A stretch of DNA of 64,000 nucleotides. Origin: Antarcticibacterium flavum. Its GTDB lineage: Bacteria > Bacteroidota > Bacteroidia > Flavobacteriales > Flavobacteriaceae. Each line of letters starts with the position of its first letter. Positions within the stretch are counted from its first letter, which is position 1. Where the stretch lies: positions 2,480,001 to 2,544,000 of the forward strand of contig NZ_CP040812.1 of the NCBI RefSeq assembly GCF_006159205.1. The letters are read 5' to 3'. Position numbers and translations under genes: made by a program. Below the pieces are notes generated by a model. The model was given only the letters and a program-made list of their open reading frames with translations, ran no database searches and was not told the origin of the DNA. Positions 33,247 through 41,235 of this stretch are shown piece by piece.

Positions 33247-33953
33247 TGGGTACGATCTTTAAAGAAATTAAAAAAGCCGCTGCTAAAAAAAGTAAATTTC
33301 TCGCTGTTCTTATAGATCCGGAAAATTTTATAATAGGTGATGCTACAAGCTTTTTTAAAGCATTACCTCCAGGGGTTACCCACATTTTTGTGGGGGGAAG
33401 TACCGCAGGCTCTGCTGAAACCAGGGATGCAGTAGAGGCTATAAAGCTTAACTCTTCCCTGCCGGTAATAATTTTTCCCGGCGATCATACACAAATAACT
33501 TCCCTGGCCGATGGGTTGTTGTTCTTAAGTCTTATTTCAGGGCGAAACCCGGAATATCTAATTGAACAACAGGTGAAGGCTGTAAGGAGATTACGAGAGT
33601 CTTCCCTGGAAATAATCCCAACCGGCTATATCCTTATAGATGGTGGAAAAGATTGTACAGTTCAAAGGGTTAGCCACACACAGCCTATTGCCCGGGAAGA
33701 AATAGATTATATAGTGGAAACGGCACTTGCCGGCGAATACTCTGGTAAGAAACTTATTTACCTTGAAGCGGGTAGTGGGGCAAAGATCCCCGTTTCTGCT
33801 CAAATTATAGCTGCTGTTAGAAAAGCTCTATCCATTCCACTCATTGTGGGAGGGGGGATTCGAAACCGGGAGCAACTCGAGGAAGCCTATAATGCCGGTG
33901 CAGATTTGGTTGTTATAGGCACAGCCTTTGAAAATGGAAATTATAACTTCTAG
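33246..33953 (+). CDS. Geranylgeranylglyceryl phosphate synthase family protein
   Basis: TIM-barrel prenyltransferase of the GGGPS/PcrB family, 235 residues. AVLIDPENF near the N-terminus, the phosphate loops IFVGGS and VGGGIRNREQ, and YLEAGSGAK are typical. In archaea the enzyme starts ether-lipid synthesis by joining glycerol-1-phosphate to geranylgeranyl diphosphate; Bacteroidota homologs have been shown to have this type of activity. The protein ends soon after VVIGTAFE, slightly short but with the barrel complete. Confidence 0.88.
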   Translation: MGTIFKEIKKAAAKKSKFLAVLIDPENFIIGDATSFFKALPPGVTHIFVGGSTAGSAETRDAVEAIKLNSSLPVIIFPGDHTQITSLADGLLFLSLISGRNPEYLIEQQVKAVRRLRESSLEIIPTGYILIDGGKDCTVQRVSHTQPIAREEIDYIVETALAGEYSGKKLIYLEAGSGAKIPVSAQIIAAVRKALSIPLIVGGGIRNREQLEEAYNAGADLVVIGTAFENGNYNF

Positions 33954-34015
33954 GCGGCACTGCCAGGGGTGTCATTTCAAAAATTGTATCTTTAAAACTT
34001 AAATTGGAAATCACA

Positions 34016-34276
34016 ATGAAAATTTCAGTAGAACTTACCCTCACCCCCCTGCAGGATAATTTTGAACCTGCGATAATAAACTTCATAAAAAAACTAAGGA
34101 ACTCCGGCCTTACCGTAAAAGAAAACCCGCTTAGCACCCAGGTGTATGGCGATTATGATGAGGTAATGCAATTGCTGAATACAGAAATTAAAGACGCTTT
34201 TGAAGCTATTGACCGCGGATTATTATATATGAAGATCGTAAAATCTGACAGAAGCGACTATGCAGCCGATTTTTGA
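34016..34276 (+). CDS. Thiamine-binding-family protein (MTH1187/YkoF-like)
   Basis: 86-residue protein of the MTH1187/DUF77 family, whose members bind thiamine or hydroxymethylpyrimidine. The ferredoxin-like pattern is VELTLTPLQDNFEPAIINFI, NPLSTQVYGDYDEVMQLL. The ATG at 34016 was preferred to a TTG four codons upstream because the conserved strand K-I-S-V-E-L begins right after it. It overlaps pnuC by 17 nt, so the two are probably co-translated. Confidence 0.75.
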   Translation: MKISVELTLTPLQDNFEPAIINFIKKLRNSGLTVKENPLSTQVYGDYDEVMQLLNTEIKDAFEAIDRGLLYMKIVKSDRSDYAADF

Positions 34277-34892
34277 TATTCTCTTTGAGCAATATTACGA
34301 TTATCCTTTACTCTTTATAGTTCTTGAACTCATTGCAGTTCTATTTGGATTCCTCTCTGTTTGGTTTTCAAAGCAGGAGAATATTCTTGTATATCCCACG
34401 GGAATAATAAGCACGGCGATATTTGTGTATCTGCTTTGGCAGTGGGGGTTGCTGGGCGATATGATGATCAACGCCTACTATTTTAGTATGAGTATTTATG
34501 GCTGGTATGTCTGGACCAGGAAAGTAGATGCGGTGCATTTTACCCCCGTTACTTTTATGTCAAAAAAAGAGCATTTCCTATCTGCCGGGATCTTTGTGGC
34601 TACCCTTCTTTTTGTATATGCCGTATATGAATATTTTGATAAATGGACAGACTGGACTGCCTACGTGGATACTTTTACTACAGGGATCTTTTTCGTGGGA
34701 ATGTGGCTTATGGCGCGCAAAAAACTAGAGAACTGGATCTACTGGATCATAGGAGATATAATCTCTATCCCACTTTATTTCTATAAAGGCCTCACTTTTA
34801 CCAGTTTTCAATACCTTTTATTCACCATAATTGCCTTTTACGGTTACAGAGCATGGAAGAAAAGTTATCACAACAACCCACTAACTGCATGA
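34260..34892 (+). CDS. pnuC: PnuC-family vitamin transporter
   Basis: Inner-membrane protein, 210 residues, seven or eight helices. Family motifs: NILVYPTGIISTAIFVYLL and YYFSMSIYGWYVW, with the WIYWIIGDIISIPLYFYKG repeat. PnuC proteins move nicotinamide riboside, riboflavin or thiamine (PnuT) by facilitated diffusion, trapped by phosphorylation. The upstream neighbour suggests thiamine; the downstream NadR-like kinase suggests nicotinamide riboside. The substrate is undecided. Confidence 0.85.
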   Translation: MQPIFDILFEQYYDYPLLFIVLELIAVLFGFLSVWFSKQENILVYPTGIISTAIFVYLLWQWGLLGDMMINAYYFSMSIYGWYVWTRKVDAVHFTPVTFMSKKEHFLSAGIFVATLLFVYAVYEYFDKWTDWTAYVDTFTTGIFFVGMWLMARKKLENWIYWIIGDIISIPLYFYKGLTFTSFQYLLFTIIAFYGYRAWKKSYHNNPLTA

Positions 34893-35422
34893 AAGCGGTC
34901 CTTTTTGGACCTGAATCTACCGGGAAAACTACATTGGCAGCCAGGCTGGCAAAGCATTTTAATACAACCTGGGTAGAGGAATATATGCGCATTTACCTGC
35001 AAAAGAAATGGGATAAATATAACAGGTTATGCCGGCCCGGCGATCTTCTTCCTATTGCTGAAGGACAAATGCACCGGGAAAACGAACTCGCAAAGGATGC
35101 CAACAAAATACTTTTTTGTGATACAGACCTACTGGAGATTGTAGTTTATTCTGAAGCTTACTATAACGGTTATTGCAACCCTGTGCTTCTTAAACATGCG
35201 TTAAACAATTGGTATGATATATACTTTTTAACTAATATTGACACACCCTGGGTTCCCGATGATTTAAGGGACAAACCTCACGACAGGGAAGGCATGTTCA
35301 AAAGGTTTAAAAGCACCCTACAGCTTTATAAAAGACCATATATTACCCTTACGGGTAGTGAAGACGAGCGTTTTGAAAAAGCCGTTTCAGCAATTAATGA
35401 ACTTTTAAAGCCAAAAATTTGA
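34889..35422 (+). CDS. NadR-like P-loop kinase
   Basis: 177 residues with a Walker A motif GPESTGKTTLAARLA at residues ~8-22 and EYMRIYLQKKW, the ribosylnicotinamide-kinase domain of NadR without the NMN-adenylyltransferase or HTH domains. D-T-D-L (about 80-83) is the probable catalytic/Mg2+ motif. The ATG at 34889 was chosen because it forms an ATGA overlap with the pnuC stop; an upstream ATG at 34853 would add 12 unrelated residues. It probably phosphorylates whatever PnuC imports. Confidence 0.82.
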   Translation: MKAVLFGPESTGKTTLAARLAKHFNTTWVEEYMRIYLQKKWDKYNRLCRPGDLLPIAEGQMHRENELAKDANKILFCDTDLLEIVVYSEAYYNGYCNPVLLKHALNNWYDIYFLTNIDTPWVPDDLRDKPHDREGMFKRFKSTLQLYKRPYITLTGSEDERFEKAVSAINELLKPKI

Positions 35423-36972
35423 AACTTACAAAGGAAGATATTGGAAGTATAGAAAAGAATGGGTTAGATCCAGATAGGATAAAGGAGCAGTTAAAGATCT
35501 TCGAGAGAGGAAACGTGCCGGTAAATATAGAAGCAGCTGCAACGGTGGGGAATGGGATAAATCAATATACCAGGGAGCAGATGAAGGAGCTCGTAAAGGT
35601 GTATAATGAGAGGATGGAAGATCTTGATATTCTCAAATTTGTGCCGGCTTCTGGTGCTGCAACCAGGATGTTCAAAGCCCTTCATCTCTTTCTTGATGAA
35701 TTTGAACCGGGTGAGGACAACCTCAATAACTATATAGATGAAAAGGGCGACAATAGCCTGAGGTCCTTTTTTCAGGGAATAGAGAATTTGCCTTTTTATG
35801 AAGAGGCCTTTAAAAAAGCGAAAGAATTAACTGGGAACTTTCAGCATCTCAATGGTGATGAAAAGAAATACTATCTTGTAAAGGCTATGATGTCTACTCC
35901 CGGCCTTGGTCTTAGTGAGCTTCCCAAAGGACTTGTGCCTTTCCATAACTACGGTGAGTATACAGCCACTGCATTTGAAGAACATTTTTATGAAGCTGCG
36001 GAATATGCTGCTGCCAATAAAGTTGCCAAATTACATTTTACTGTTGCCCCCGGGGATAAAGAGAAATTCGAGGAGGAATGTGACAGGATAAGCTCCCGGG
36101 TAGAGGAAAAGACAGGAGTGAGATTCATTGTATCTTATTCCTTTCAAAACCCAAAAACCGATACTATTGCCGTAGATGAGAACAATGATCCTTTTCGTAC
36201 ACAGCAGGGGGAATTATTCTTTAGGCCTGGTGGACACGGGGCTCTAATAGAAAATCTCAACGAGCAAAAAGCCGATGTTGTTTTCATTAAAAACATTGAT
36301 AATGTCGTAATCTCCTCCAGGATTAATAAACTGGCAGAATGTAAAAAGATGCTGGGAGGTAAAATGCTTGAACTTCAGGAAAAAAGTTTCAGGTATCTTA
36401 ATCGCCTGGAAGAAGGGAATACAACTTCTGAAGAGCTGGTGGAAATAACTGAATTTATCAATAAAGAGCTTTTTGCGGCTTTTGCTGAAGGTTTTGAAAC
36501 CCTCTCAGAAGAAGAGAGGATACAGAAAATAATTGACAGGCTCAACCGGCCAATACGGGTATGCGGCATGGTAAAGAATGAAGGTGAGCCGGGAGGAGGA
36601 CCATTCCTGGTAAATATGCCAAACGGAACCAAATCCTTACAGATCATCGAGGGCGCACAAATCGATACTAATAATCCCGAACAGGAAAAAATTGCACGTC
36701 ATGCCACGCACTTTAATCCTGTGGATATTGTATGCGGATTCAAAAATTACCGTGGGGAGATCTTCGACCTGGAGCAATTCATAGATCCCTCTACCAGTTT
36801 TATTGCCAATAAAACAAAGGATGGTAAGCCTTTAAAAGCCCTCGAGCTGCCAGGCTTATGGAATGGAGCTATGGCGAAATGGAATACTGTCTTCGTGGAG
36901 GTTCCCGTAGAGACATTCAACCCTGTAAAAACTGTAGCCGACCTTTTAAAACCTTCACACCAGGTGAGGTAA
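35419..36972 (+). CDS. DUF4301 protein
   Basis: 517-residue cytoplasmic protein of the Bacteroidota family DUF4301. It contains FVPASGAATRMFKALHLF (~75-92), RPGGHGALIENLNEQKADVVFIKNIDN and RPIRVCGMVKNEGEPGGGPF, which recall sugar-nucleotidyltransferase-like folds (a G-x-G-T-R-like loop), but the function is unknown. The start is a TTG at 35419 overlapping the previous stop; the stop overlaps the next ATG (TAATG). So it lies in one continuous translational unit. Confidence 0.8.
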   Translation: MKLTKEDIGSIEKNGLDPDRIKEQLKIFERGNVPVNIEAAATVGNGINQYTREQMKELVKVYNERMEDLDILKFVPASGAATRMFKALHLFLDEFEPGEDNLNNYIDEKGDNSLRSFFQGIENLPFYEEAFKKAKELTGNFQHLNGDEKKYYLVKAMMSTPGLGLSELPKGLVPFHNYGEYTATAFEEHFYEAAEYAAANKVAKLHFTVAPGDKEKFEEECDRISSRVEEKTGVRFIVSYSFQNPKTDTIAVDENNDPFRTQQGELFFRPGGHGALIENLNEQKADVVFIKNIDNVVISSRINKLAECKKMLGGKMLELQEKSFRYLNRLEEGNTTSEELVEITEFINKELFAAFAEGFETLSEEERIQKIIDRLNRPIRVCGMVKNEGEPGGGPFLVNMPNGTKSLQIIEGAQIDTNNPEQEKIARHATHFNPVDIVCGFKNYRGEIFDLEQFIDPSTSFIANKTKDGKPLKALELPGLWNGAMAKWNTVFVEVPVETFNPVKTVADLLKPSHQVR

Positions 36973-37376
36973 TGGCCAATTTCGAAATTTTAATGGAGGA
37001 AGTGTCCTGGAAAGCTGTAAAAAGTTCTGGTCCGGGTGGACAGCATGTAAATAAAACGGCCTCCAAGGTGGTCCTTAATTTCGATATACCTAATTCATCT
37101 GCTCTCACAGAGGACGAAAAAGCACTTCTCATTAAAAAGCTGGATTCCAGGCTTACCGGGGATCATATCCTAATAATTGAGAGCAGTTCTTCCAGAAGCC
37201 AGCATAAAAATAGAGAACTCGGGCTGGACCGGCTGCGCCAGGTAATAATCCAGGGGCTTAAAAAACCCAAACCCAGAAAGAAGACCAAACCTTCAAAAGC
37301 TTCAAAACTTAAACGTTTAAGAGAGAAGAAAGCCCTTTCAGAAAAGAAAAGCAACCGCCAAAAGCCCTCTCTTTAA
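36972..37376 (+). CDS. arfB: ArfB-like peptide-chain release protein
   Basis: 134-residue class I release-factor homolog lacking the stop-codon-reading domains. The catalytic GGQ is in SSGPGGQHVNKTA at ~residue 20-26, and the tail is Lys/Arg-rich (KPRKKTKPSKASKLKRLREKK), as in ArfB/YaeJ, which rescues ribosomes stalled on broken mRNA. A longer open frame begins at 36858, but the ATG at 36972, overlapping the previous stop, places the GGQ domain correctly. Confidence 0.85.
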   Translation: MANFEILMEEVSWKAVKSSGPGGQHVNKTASKVVLNFDIPNSSALTEDEKALLIKKLDSRLTGDHILIIESSSSRSQHKNRELGLDRLRQVIIQGLKKPKPRKKTKPSKASKLKRLREKKALSEKKSNRQKPSL

Positions 37377-37624
37377 ATTCTTCTCTTTGCAGCACATCCT
37401 CAATAAAAGTCTTTGCTCATTGAGATATGTAGAAAATTACCACATAAAAACTCTTAAATTATCAATCTTCTACATAATATTTTGTTAATGAGTTAATTAA
37501 CAAATCTTGAAGGCCTTTGAATACAGGCTTTTACCGCGTTCATCAATCTTAAAATTGTTTTGGTACAATTCTTCCTTTATAACTGGTAACTGAAACTTAT
37601 TACAAACAATAAAAAACAAAGATT

Positions 37625-37975
37625 ATGAAAAAGTTAGTTTTAACCTTCGCAGCTCTTGGTTTATTCATTACGACCACACAAGCACAGGTAGCTGAGGCGA
37701 ATACAGATGTGTACGTAGATTCTCAAACAGAAGTAGCCGTAGTAGGTGATGATTTTGAGGAAATTGATGTTACTGAGATCCCGGCTGCAGTGAATGAAGC
37801 CATTACAAGAGATTTCGACGGAGCTACCGTTCAGGAAGCCTGGGTAAAAGAGAAAGATGACAAAAAAGTTTACAAGATCAAACTTAATGTAAGCGGAGAA
37901 GAGAAGAAAGTTTATGCCGATGAAGAAGGAAACTGGATCGACATGAAAGATAAAAAGGATAAAGATAGATCCTAG
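37625..37975 (+). CDS. Small secreted protein, PepSY-like fold
   Basis: 116 residues with a signal peptide ~1-20 (ends TTQAQ). The mature part is strongly acidic at first, then shows VNEAITRDFDGATVQEAWVKEKDDKKVYKIKL, the beta-alpha-beta pattern of PepSY/BLIP-like small periplasmic proteins. The function is unknown. Its terminator hairpin has been entered by an IS element 33 nt downstream. Confidence 0.7.
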   Translation: MKKLVLTFAALGLFITTTQAQVAEANTDVYVDSQTEVAVVGDDFEEIDVTEIPAAVNEAITRDFDGATVQEAWVKEKDDKKVYKIKLNVSGEEKKVYADEEGNWIDMKDKKDKDRS

Positions 37976-37993
37976 TACCCTACTATTAGGATT

Positions 37994-38015
37994 AAAAAAA
38001 AAGCTGCTCTAAATG
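37994..38015 (+). terminator. Left half of a terminator interrupted by an IS element
   Basis: AAAAAAGCTGC ending near 38007 is the left arm; the right arm GCAGCTTTTTTT is at 39781-39792. The IS entered the TCTAAATG loop. With the IS and one duplicated loop removed, the hairpin AAAAAAGCTGC-loop-GCAGCTTTTTT is perfect. Confidence 0.8.
38008..38015 (+). repeat. 8-bp target-site duplication, left copy
   Basis: TCTAAATG, repeated at 39771-39778 directly outside the right inverted repeat. Confidence 0.85.
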
Positions 38016-38061
38016 GAGGGCACTGAAAAAGTCCTCTAAATAATTACATTTTAGGATAAAT

Positions 38062-38099
38062 AAAAAGGAGCGAAATCATAATGGTTTCGCTCCTTTTTT
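38062..38099 (+). terminator. Hairpin terminator inside the left end of the IS
   Basis: AAAGGAGCGAAA faces TTTCGCTCCTTT around a 9-nt loop and is followed by TTTT. It would stop transcription entering from the left, before the transposase start. Confidence 0.75.
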
Positions 38100-38132
38100 G
38101 TATTTTCATGACTGATTTCTAATGTCTCCCAT

Positions 38133-39590
38133 ATGTTGTTACCGCAGCAAAAAATGCAATTAAGTGCATATTCTGATTTATATGCTTTAATTATACCCAA
38201 AGATAATCTTCTTAGAAAAATCAACGAATTAATAGATTTTACTTTCATCTACGATGAACTAGTGAACAACTATTGTTTAAATAATGGGCGTAACGCAGAA
38301 AGTCCTATCCGGATGTTCAAGTATTTACTATTAAAAACGATCTATACCATTTCAGATGTTGATGTAGTTGAACGTTCCAGATATGATATGTCCTTCAAAT
38401 ATTTCCTTGAAATGGCACCCGAGGATGCAGTCATAAACTCCAGTTCATTGACTAAGTTTCGTAAGCTGCGTTTAAAAGATACCGATTTATTGAATCTGCT
38501 TATAAATAAAACTGTCTCAATATCCATTGAAAAGGGAATCATTACATCTAAATCCCTTATTGTTGATGCCACACATTCTCTATCCAGATCAAATCCATAT
38601 TCAGCACTTGAGGTCCTGAGAGAGCGTTCAAAGCTGCTTCGCAAAGTGGTTTACGCTGTAGATGAAAATATGAAAGAACGCTTCCCGGAAAAGAACGCTT
38701 CGGGTGAGTTGGAAAAGGAACTTGCTTATTGCAAGGAACTGGAGAAGTGTATTGAATCAGACCAAACATTAAGTTTAATTCCTGCAGTCAAAGAGAAGTT
38801 GAACCTGTTAAAGGAGACTGTGGAAGATACCCAGGAAAACTACATTCTTTCTAAGGATACAGATGCCAAAACCGGCCATAAATCAGCTGACAGTAAATTC
38901 TTTGGTTACAAGACCCATCTGGCCATGACAGAGGAACGCATTATTACGGCTGCAGTTGTCACCTCGGGTGAAAAAGGTGATGGTCCTGAGTTGCCAATGC
39001 TTGTAAAAATAAGCCAGAACAATGGAATTCAGGTGGATACAGTAATTGGTGATAGCGCATATTCAGGTAAGGAAAACCTTAAGCTCAAGGATAAAGATGA
39101 TCAGAATATTAAAATCGTAGCAAAGCTGAACCCTGCAATCGCACAAGGCTCTAGAAAGAATGAGGATAAATTTGATTATAACAAGGATGCTGATATGTTT
39201 GTGTGTCCGGCAGGACACCTGGCCATCAGAAAAGCACGACAAGGGAAAAAGGAACGAGGCAAGAACCAGGTAGATACTTATTATTTTGATGTAGAGAAAT
39301 GCAAGACCTGTCCATTACGAGATGGCTGTTATAAACCGGGAGCTAAAACTAAAACTTATTCGGTCTCTATAAAGTCAAGCTTACACCAGGAACAGATAGT
39401 GTTTCAGGAGTCTGAATATTATAAAGAAAAATCTAAACACCGCTATAAGATCGAGGCTAAAAATAGCGAACTAAAAAATGTTCACGGTTATGATCGTGCT
39501 ATAGCATATGGCATTAATAGCATGCAAATGCAGGGGGCTTTGGCAATATTCACCGTAAACCTTAAGAGAATCCTTAAATTAACCATATAA
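38133..39590 (+). CDS. IS1182-family transposase
   Basis: 485-residue DDE transposase. The N-terminal ~100 residues are DUF772-like (RNAESPIRMFKYLLLKTIY, SSSLTKFRKLRL). The catalytic core holds Asp in LIVDATHSLS, Asp in VIGDSAYSG and Glu in YKIEAKNSELKNVHGY. A C4 cluster (CPAGH, CKTCPLRDGC) is typical of IS1182 transposases. It is intact, so the element may be active. Confidence 0.93.
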   Translation: MLLPQQKMQLSAYSDLYALIIPKDNLLRKINELIDFTFIYDELVNNYCLNNGRNAESPIRMFKYLLLKTIYTISDVDVVERSRYDMSFKYFLEMAPEDAVINSSSLTKFRKLRLKDTDLLNLLINKTVSISIEKGIITSKSLIVDATHSLSRSNPYSALEVLRERSKLLRKVVYAVDENMKERFPEKNASGELEKELAYCKELEKCIESDQTLSLIPAVKEKLNLLKETVEDTQENYILSKDTDAKTGHKSADSKFFGYKTHLAMTEERIITAAVVTSGEKGDGPELPMLVKISQNNGIQVDTVIGDSAYSGKENLKLKDKDDQNIKIVAKLNPAIAQGSRKNEDKFDYNKDADMFVCPAGHLAIRKARQGKKERGKNQVDTYYFDVEKCKTCPLRDGCYKPGAKTKTYSVSIKSSLHQEQIVFQESEYYKEKSKHRYKIEAKNSELKNVHGYDRAIAYGINSMQMQGALAIFTVNLKRILKLTI

Positions 39591-39690
39591 GTTTCAGATT
39601 CGAAATAAAATGAGCTTTAAGAGCTCAGATTAATCATCCTAAGGGATTGGTCATCAATAAAAAAACCGCCACCGGAAATCCTAAATAAAA

Positions 39691-39729
39691 AAGCGATCGA
39701 GTCAAAAATAGATTTTTGCTTGATCGCTT
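39691..39729 (-). terminator. Hairpin inside the right end of the IS
   Basis: AAGCGATCGAG (39691-39701) pairs with CTTGATCGCTT (39719-39729), one G-U pair. The A-run on its left means it acts as a terminator for transcripts entering from the right (minus direction). Confidence 0.6.
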
Positions 39730-39770
39730 CAATAAGTTCATCTCAAAAGAGATAGTTTTTCAGTGCCCTC

Positions 39771-39778
39771 TCTAAATG
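39771..39778 (+). repeat. 8-bp target-site duplication, right copy
   Basis: TCTAAATG, matching 38008-38015; it is followed by GGGCAGCTTTTTTT, the right arm of the interrupted terminator. Confidence 0.85.
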
Positions 39779-39858
39779 GGGCAGCTTTTTTTGTTAAATA
39801 TGTGACGGGTCTAAGGTTCTTAATTTGTAAATTTGTTATTTATAGCAATTAAGGATCT

Positions 39859-41235
39859 ATGGTGTCAATACTTATAATTGAAGACGATGTGGCGTTTGCT
39901 ACGATGTTAAAGACATTTTTTGAAAAAAGGGATTATAAAGTAGATAGTGCATTCTCTGCCGCCGAAGGTCTTAGTAAGCTTAGTGAATCATCTTTTGATA
40001 TTGTATTGACAGATGTTCGCCTGCCAGATCTTGATGGACTGGAGATCCTCTTTAGGGTAAAGGAAAATTACCCCAATACCCAGGTCATCGTAATGACCAA
40101 TTATGCCGAAATAAATATGGCAGTCAAGGCAATGAAAAATGGTGCATTTGATTATGTTTCCAAACCTTTCCAGCCTGAAGCCATCCTGCAAACCATTAAT
40201 AATGCTTTAAATAAAAGAACTGCTACTGTGGAAAAAACTGCAGCGGTAAGTCCGAATAATGAGGCTTCCCCGGCTGAGGTTAAAAGATCTTCAGCTAAAC
40301 CCGTAAGAGACTCTGAGTTTGTTAGGGGAGTAAGTGACCCGGCGCGTAAACTCAATGATTATATTGACCTGGTAGCACCAACGAACATGTCTGTCTTAAT
40401 CATTGGCGAAAGTGGTACAGGGAAAGAACAGGTAGCAAAGAGTATTCATGATAAAAGTAAAAGAAAGGGAGCACCTTTTATTGCAGTAGATTGTGGTGCA
40501 ATTCCAAAAGAGATCGCATCCAGTGAATTCTTTGGGCATTTAAAAGGATCTTTTACAGGAGCTATACAGGACAAAACAGGGCATTTTGAAGCTGCAAATG
40601 GTGGTACATTGTTTCTGGATGAAATAGGAAATCTGGGATATGACCTTCAGGTACAGCTTTTACGAGCACTACAGGAAAGAAAAATAAAACCTGTGGGCAG
40701 TAATAATGAGATAAAGGTAGATATTAGAGTAGTTACCGCTACAAACGAAGACCTAAGCCAGGCAGTAAAGGAAGGAAATTTTAGAGAAGATCTTTATCAT
40801 CGGCTTAATGAGTTTTCCATAGAAGTTCCTGCATTAAGAGAACGAAGGGAAGATCTTATGCTTTTTGCTGAACACTTCCTTGATGAGGCCAATGAGGAAC
40901 TTGAAAAGGATGTGGTGGGCTTCAGCGATGAGGCCATTGAAGCCTTTCAAAATTATGGCTGGCCCGGGAACCTTAGAGAACTTAAGAATATGGTGAAAAG
41001 GGCTGTGTTGTTAACCCAGGAATCCATTATTCCCTTAAAGGTATTGCCGCACGAGATAGCACATACTCCTCAAACAGAAGAAAATTACGGCCTGTTTAAA
41101 AATAAGAATGAGGAATCTCTTATTCTGGATGCCCTGGAAAAAGCCAATGGGAATAAAAGTAAGGCCGCCAGGCTATTATCCATAGACAGGAAGACCCTGT
41201 ATAATAAATTAAAGCAATACAATATTAAGCTTTAA
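39859..41235 (+). CDS. NtrC-type sigma-54-dependent response regulator
   Basis: 458 residues: receiver domain 1-120 with phosphoacceptor Asp52 (IVLTDVRLPDLDG), AAA+ domain ~155-390 (Walker A GESGTGKE at 183-190, sigma-54 contact loop GSFTGA, Walker B TLFLDEIGNL) and a Fis-type helix-turn-helix at the C-terminus (GNKSKAARLLSIDRKTLYNK). It would activate RpoN promoters. Its 3' end overlaps the convergent hybrid kinase gene by 11 nt. The kinase has its own receiver and phosphotransfer domain that could relay to this protein. Confidence 0.93.
   Translation: MVSILIIEDDVAFATMLKTFFEKRDYKVDSAFSAAEGLSKLSESSFDIVLTDVRLPDLDGLEILFRVKENYPNTQVIVMTNYAEINMAVKAMKNGAFDYVSKPFQPEAILQTINNALNKRTATVEKTAAVSPNNEASPAEVKRSSAKPVRDSEFVRGVSDPARKLNDYIDLVAPTNMSVLIIGESGTGKEQVAKSIHDKSKRKGAPFIAVDCGAIPKEIASSEFFGHLKGSFTGAIQDKTGHFEAANGGTLFLDEIGNLGYDLQVQLLRALQERKIKPVGSNNEIKVDIRVVTATNEDLSQAVKEGNFREDLYHRLNEFSIEVPALRERREDLMLFAEHFLDEANEELEKDVVGFSDEAIEAFQNYGWPGNLRELKNMVKRAVLLTQESIIPLKVLPHEIAHTPQTEENYGLFKNKNEESLILDALEKANGNKSKAARLLSIDRKTLYNKLKQYNIKL

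Larger units (their letters stand above)
38016..39770 (+). mobile_element. IS1182-family insertion sequence, 1755 bp, apparently complete
   Basis: Ends are GAGGGCACTGAAAAA (38016-38030) and its exact inverted copy (39756-39770), 15 bp. It is flanked by 8-bp direct repeats TCTAAATG. It carries one intact transposase gene and two inward-lying hairpins (38062-38099 and 39691-39729) that could block transcription across its ends. Perfect inverted repeats, matching target duplication and an open transposase frame indicate a recent insertion. Confidence 0.92.

Noticed and set aside
36858..36971. N-terminal extension of the ArfB-like protein
   Set aside because: It lies within the end of the DUF4301 gene; the overlapping TAATG start at 36972 fits the family length.
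37377..37624. Gene or RNA in the gap before the PepSY-like gene
   Set aside because: AT-rich, with no open frame of coding character and no exact promoter or conserved RNA motif.
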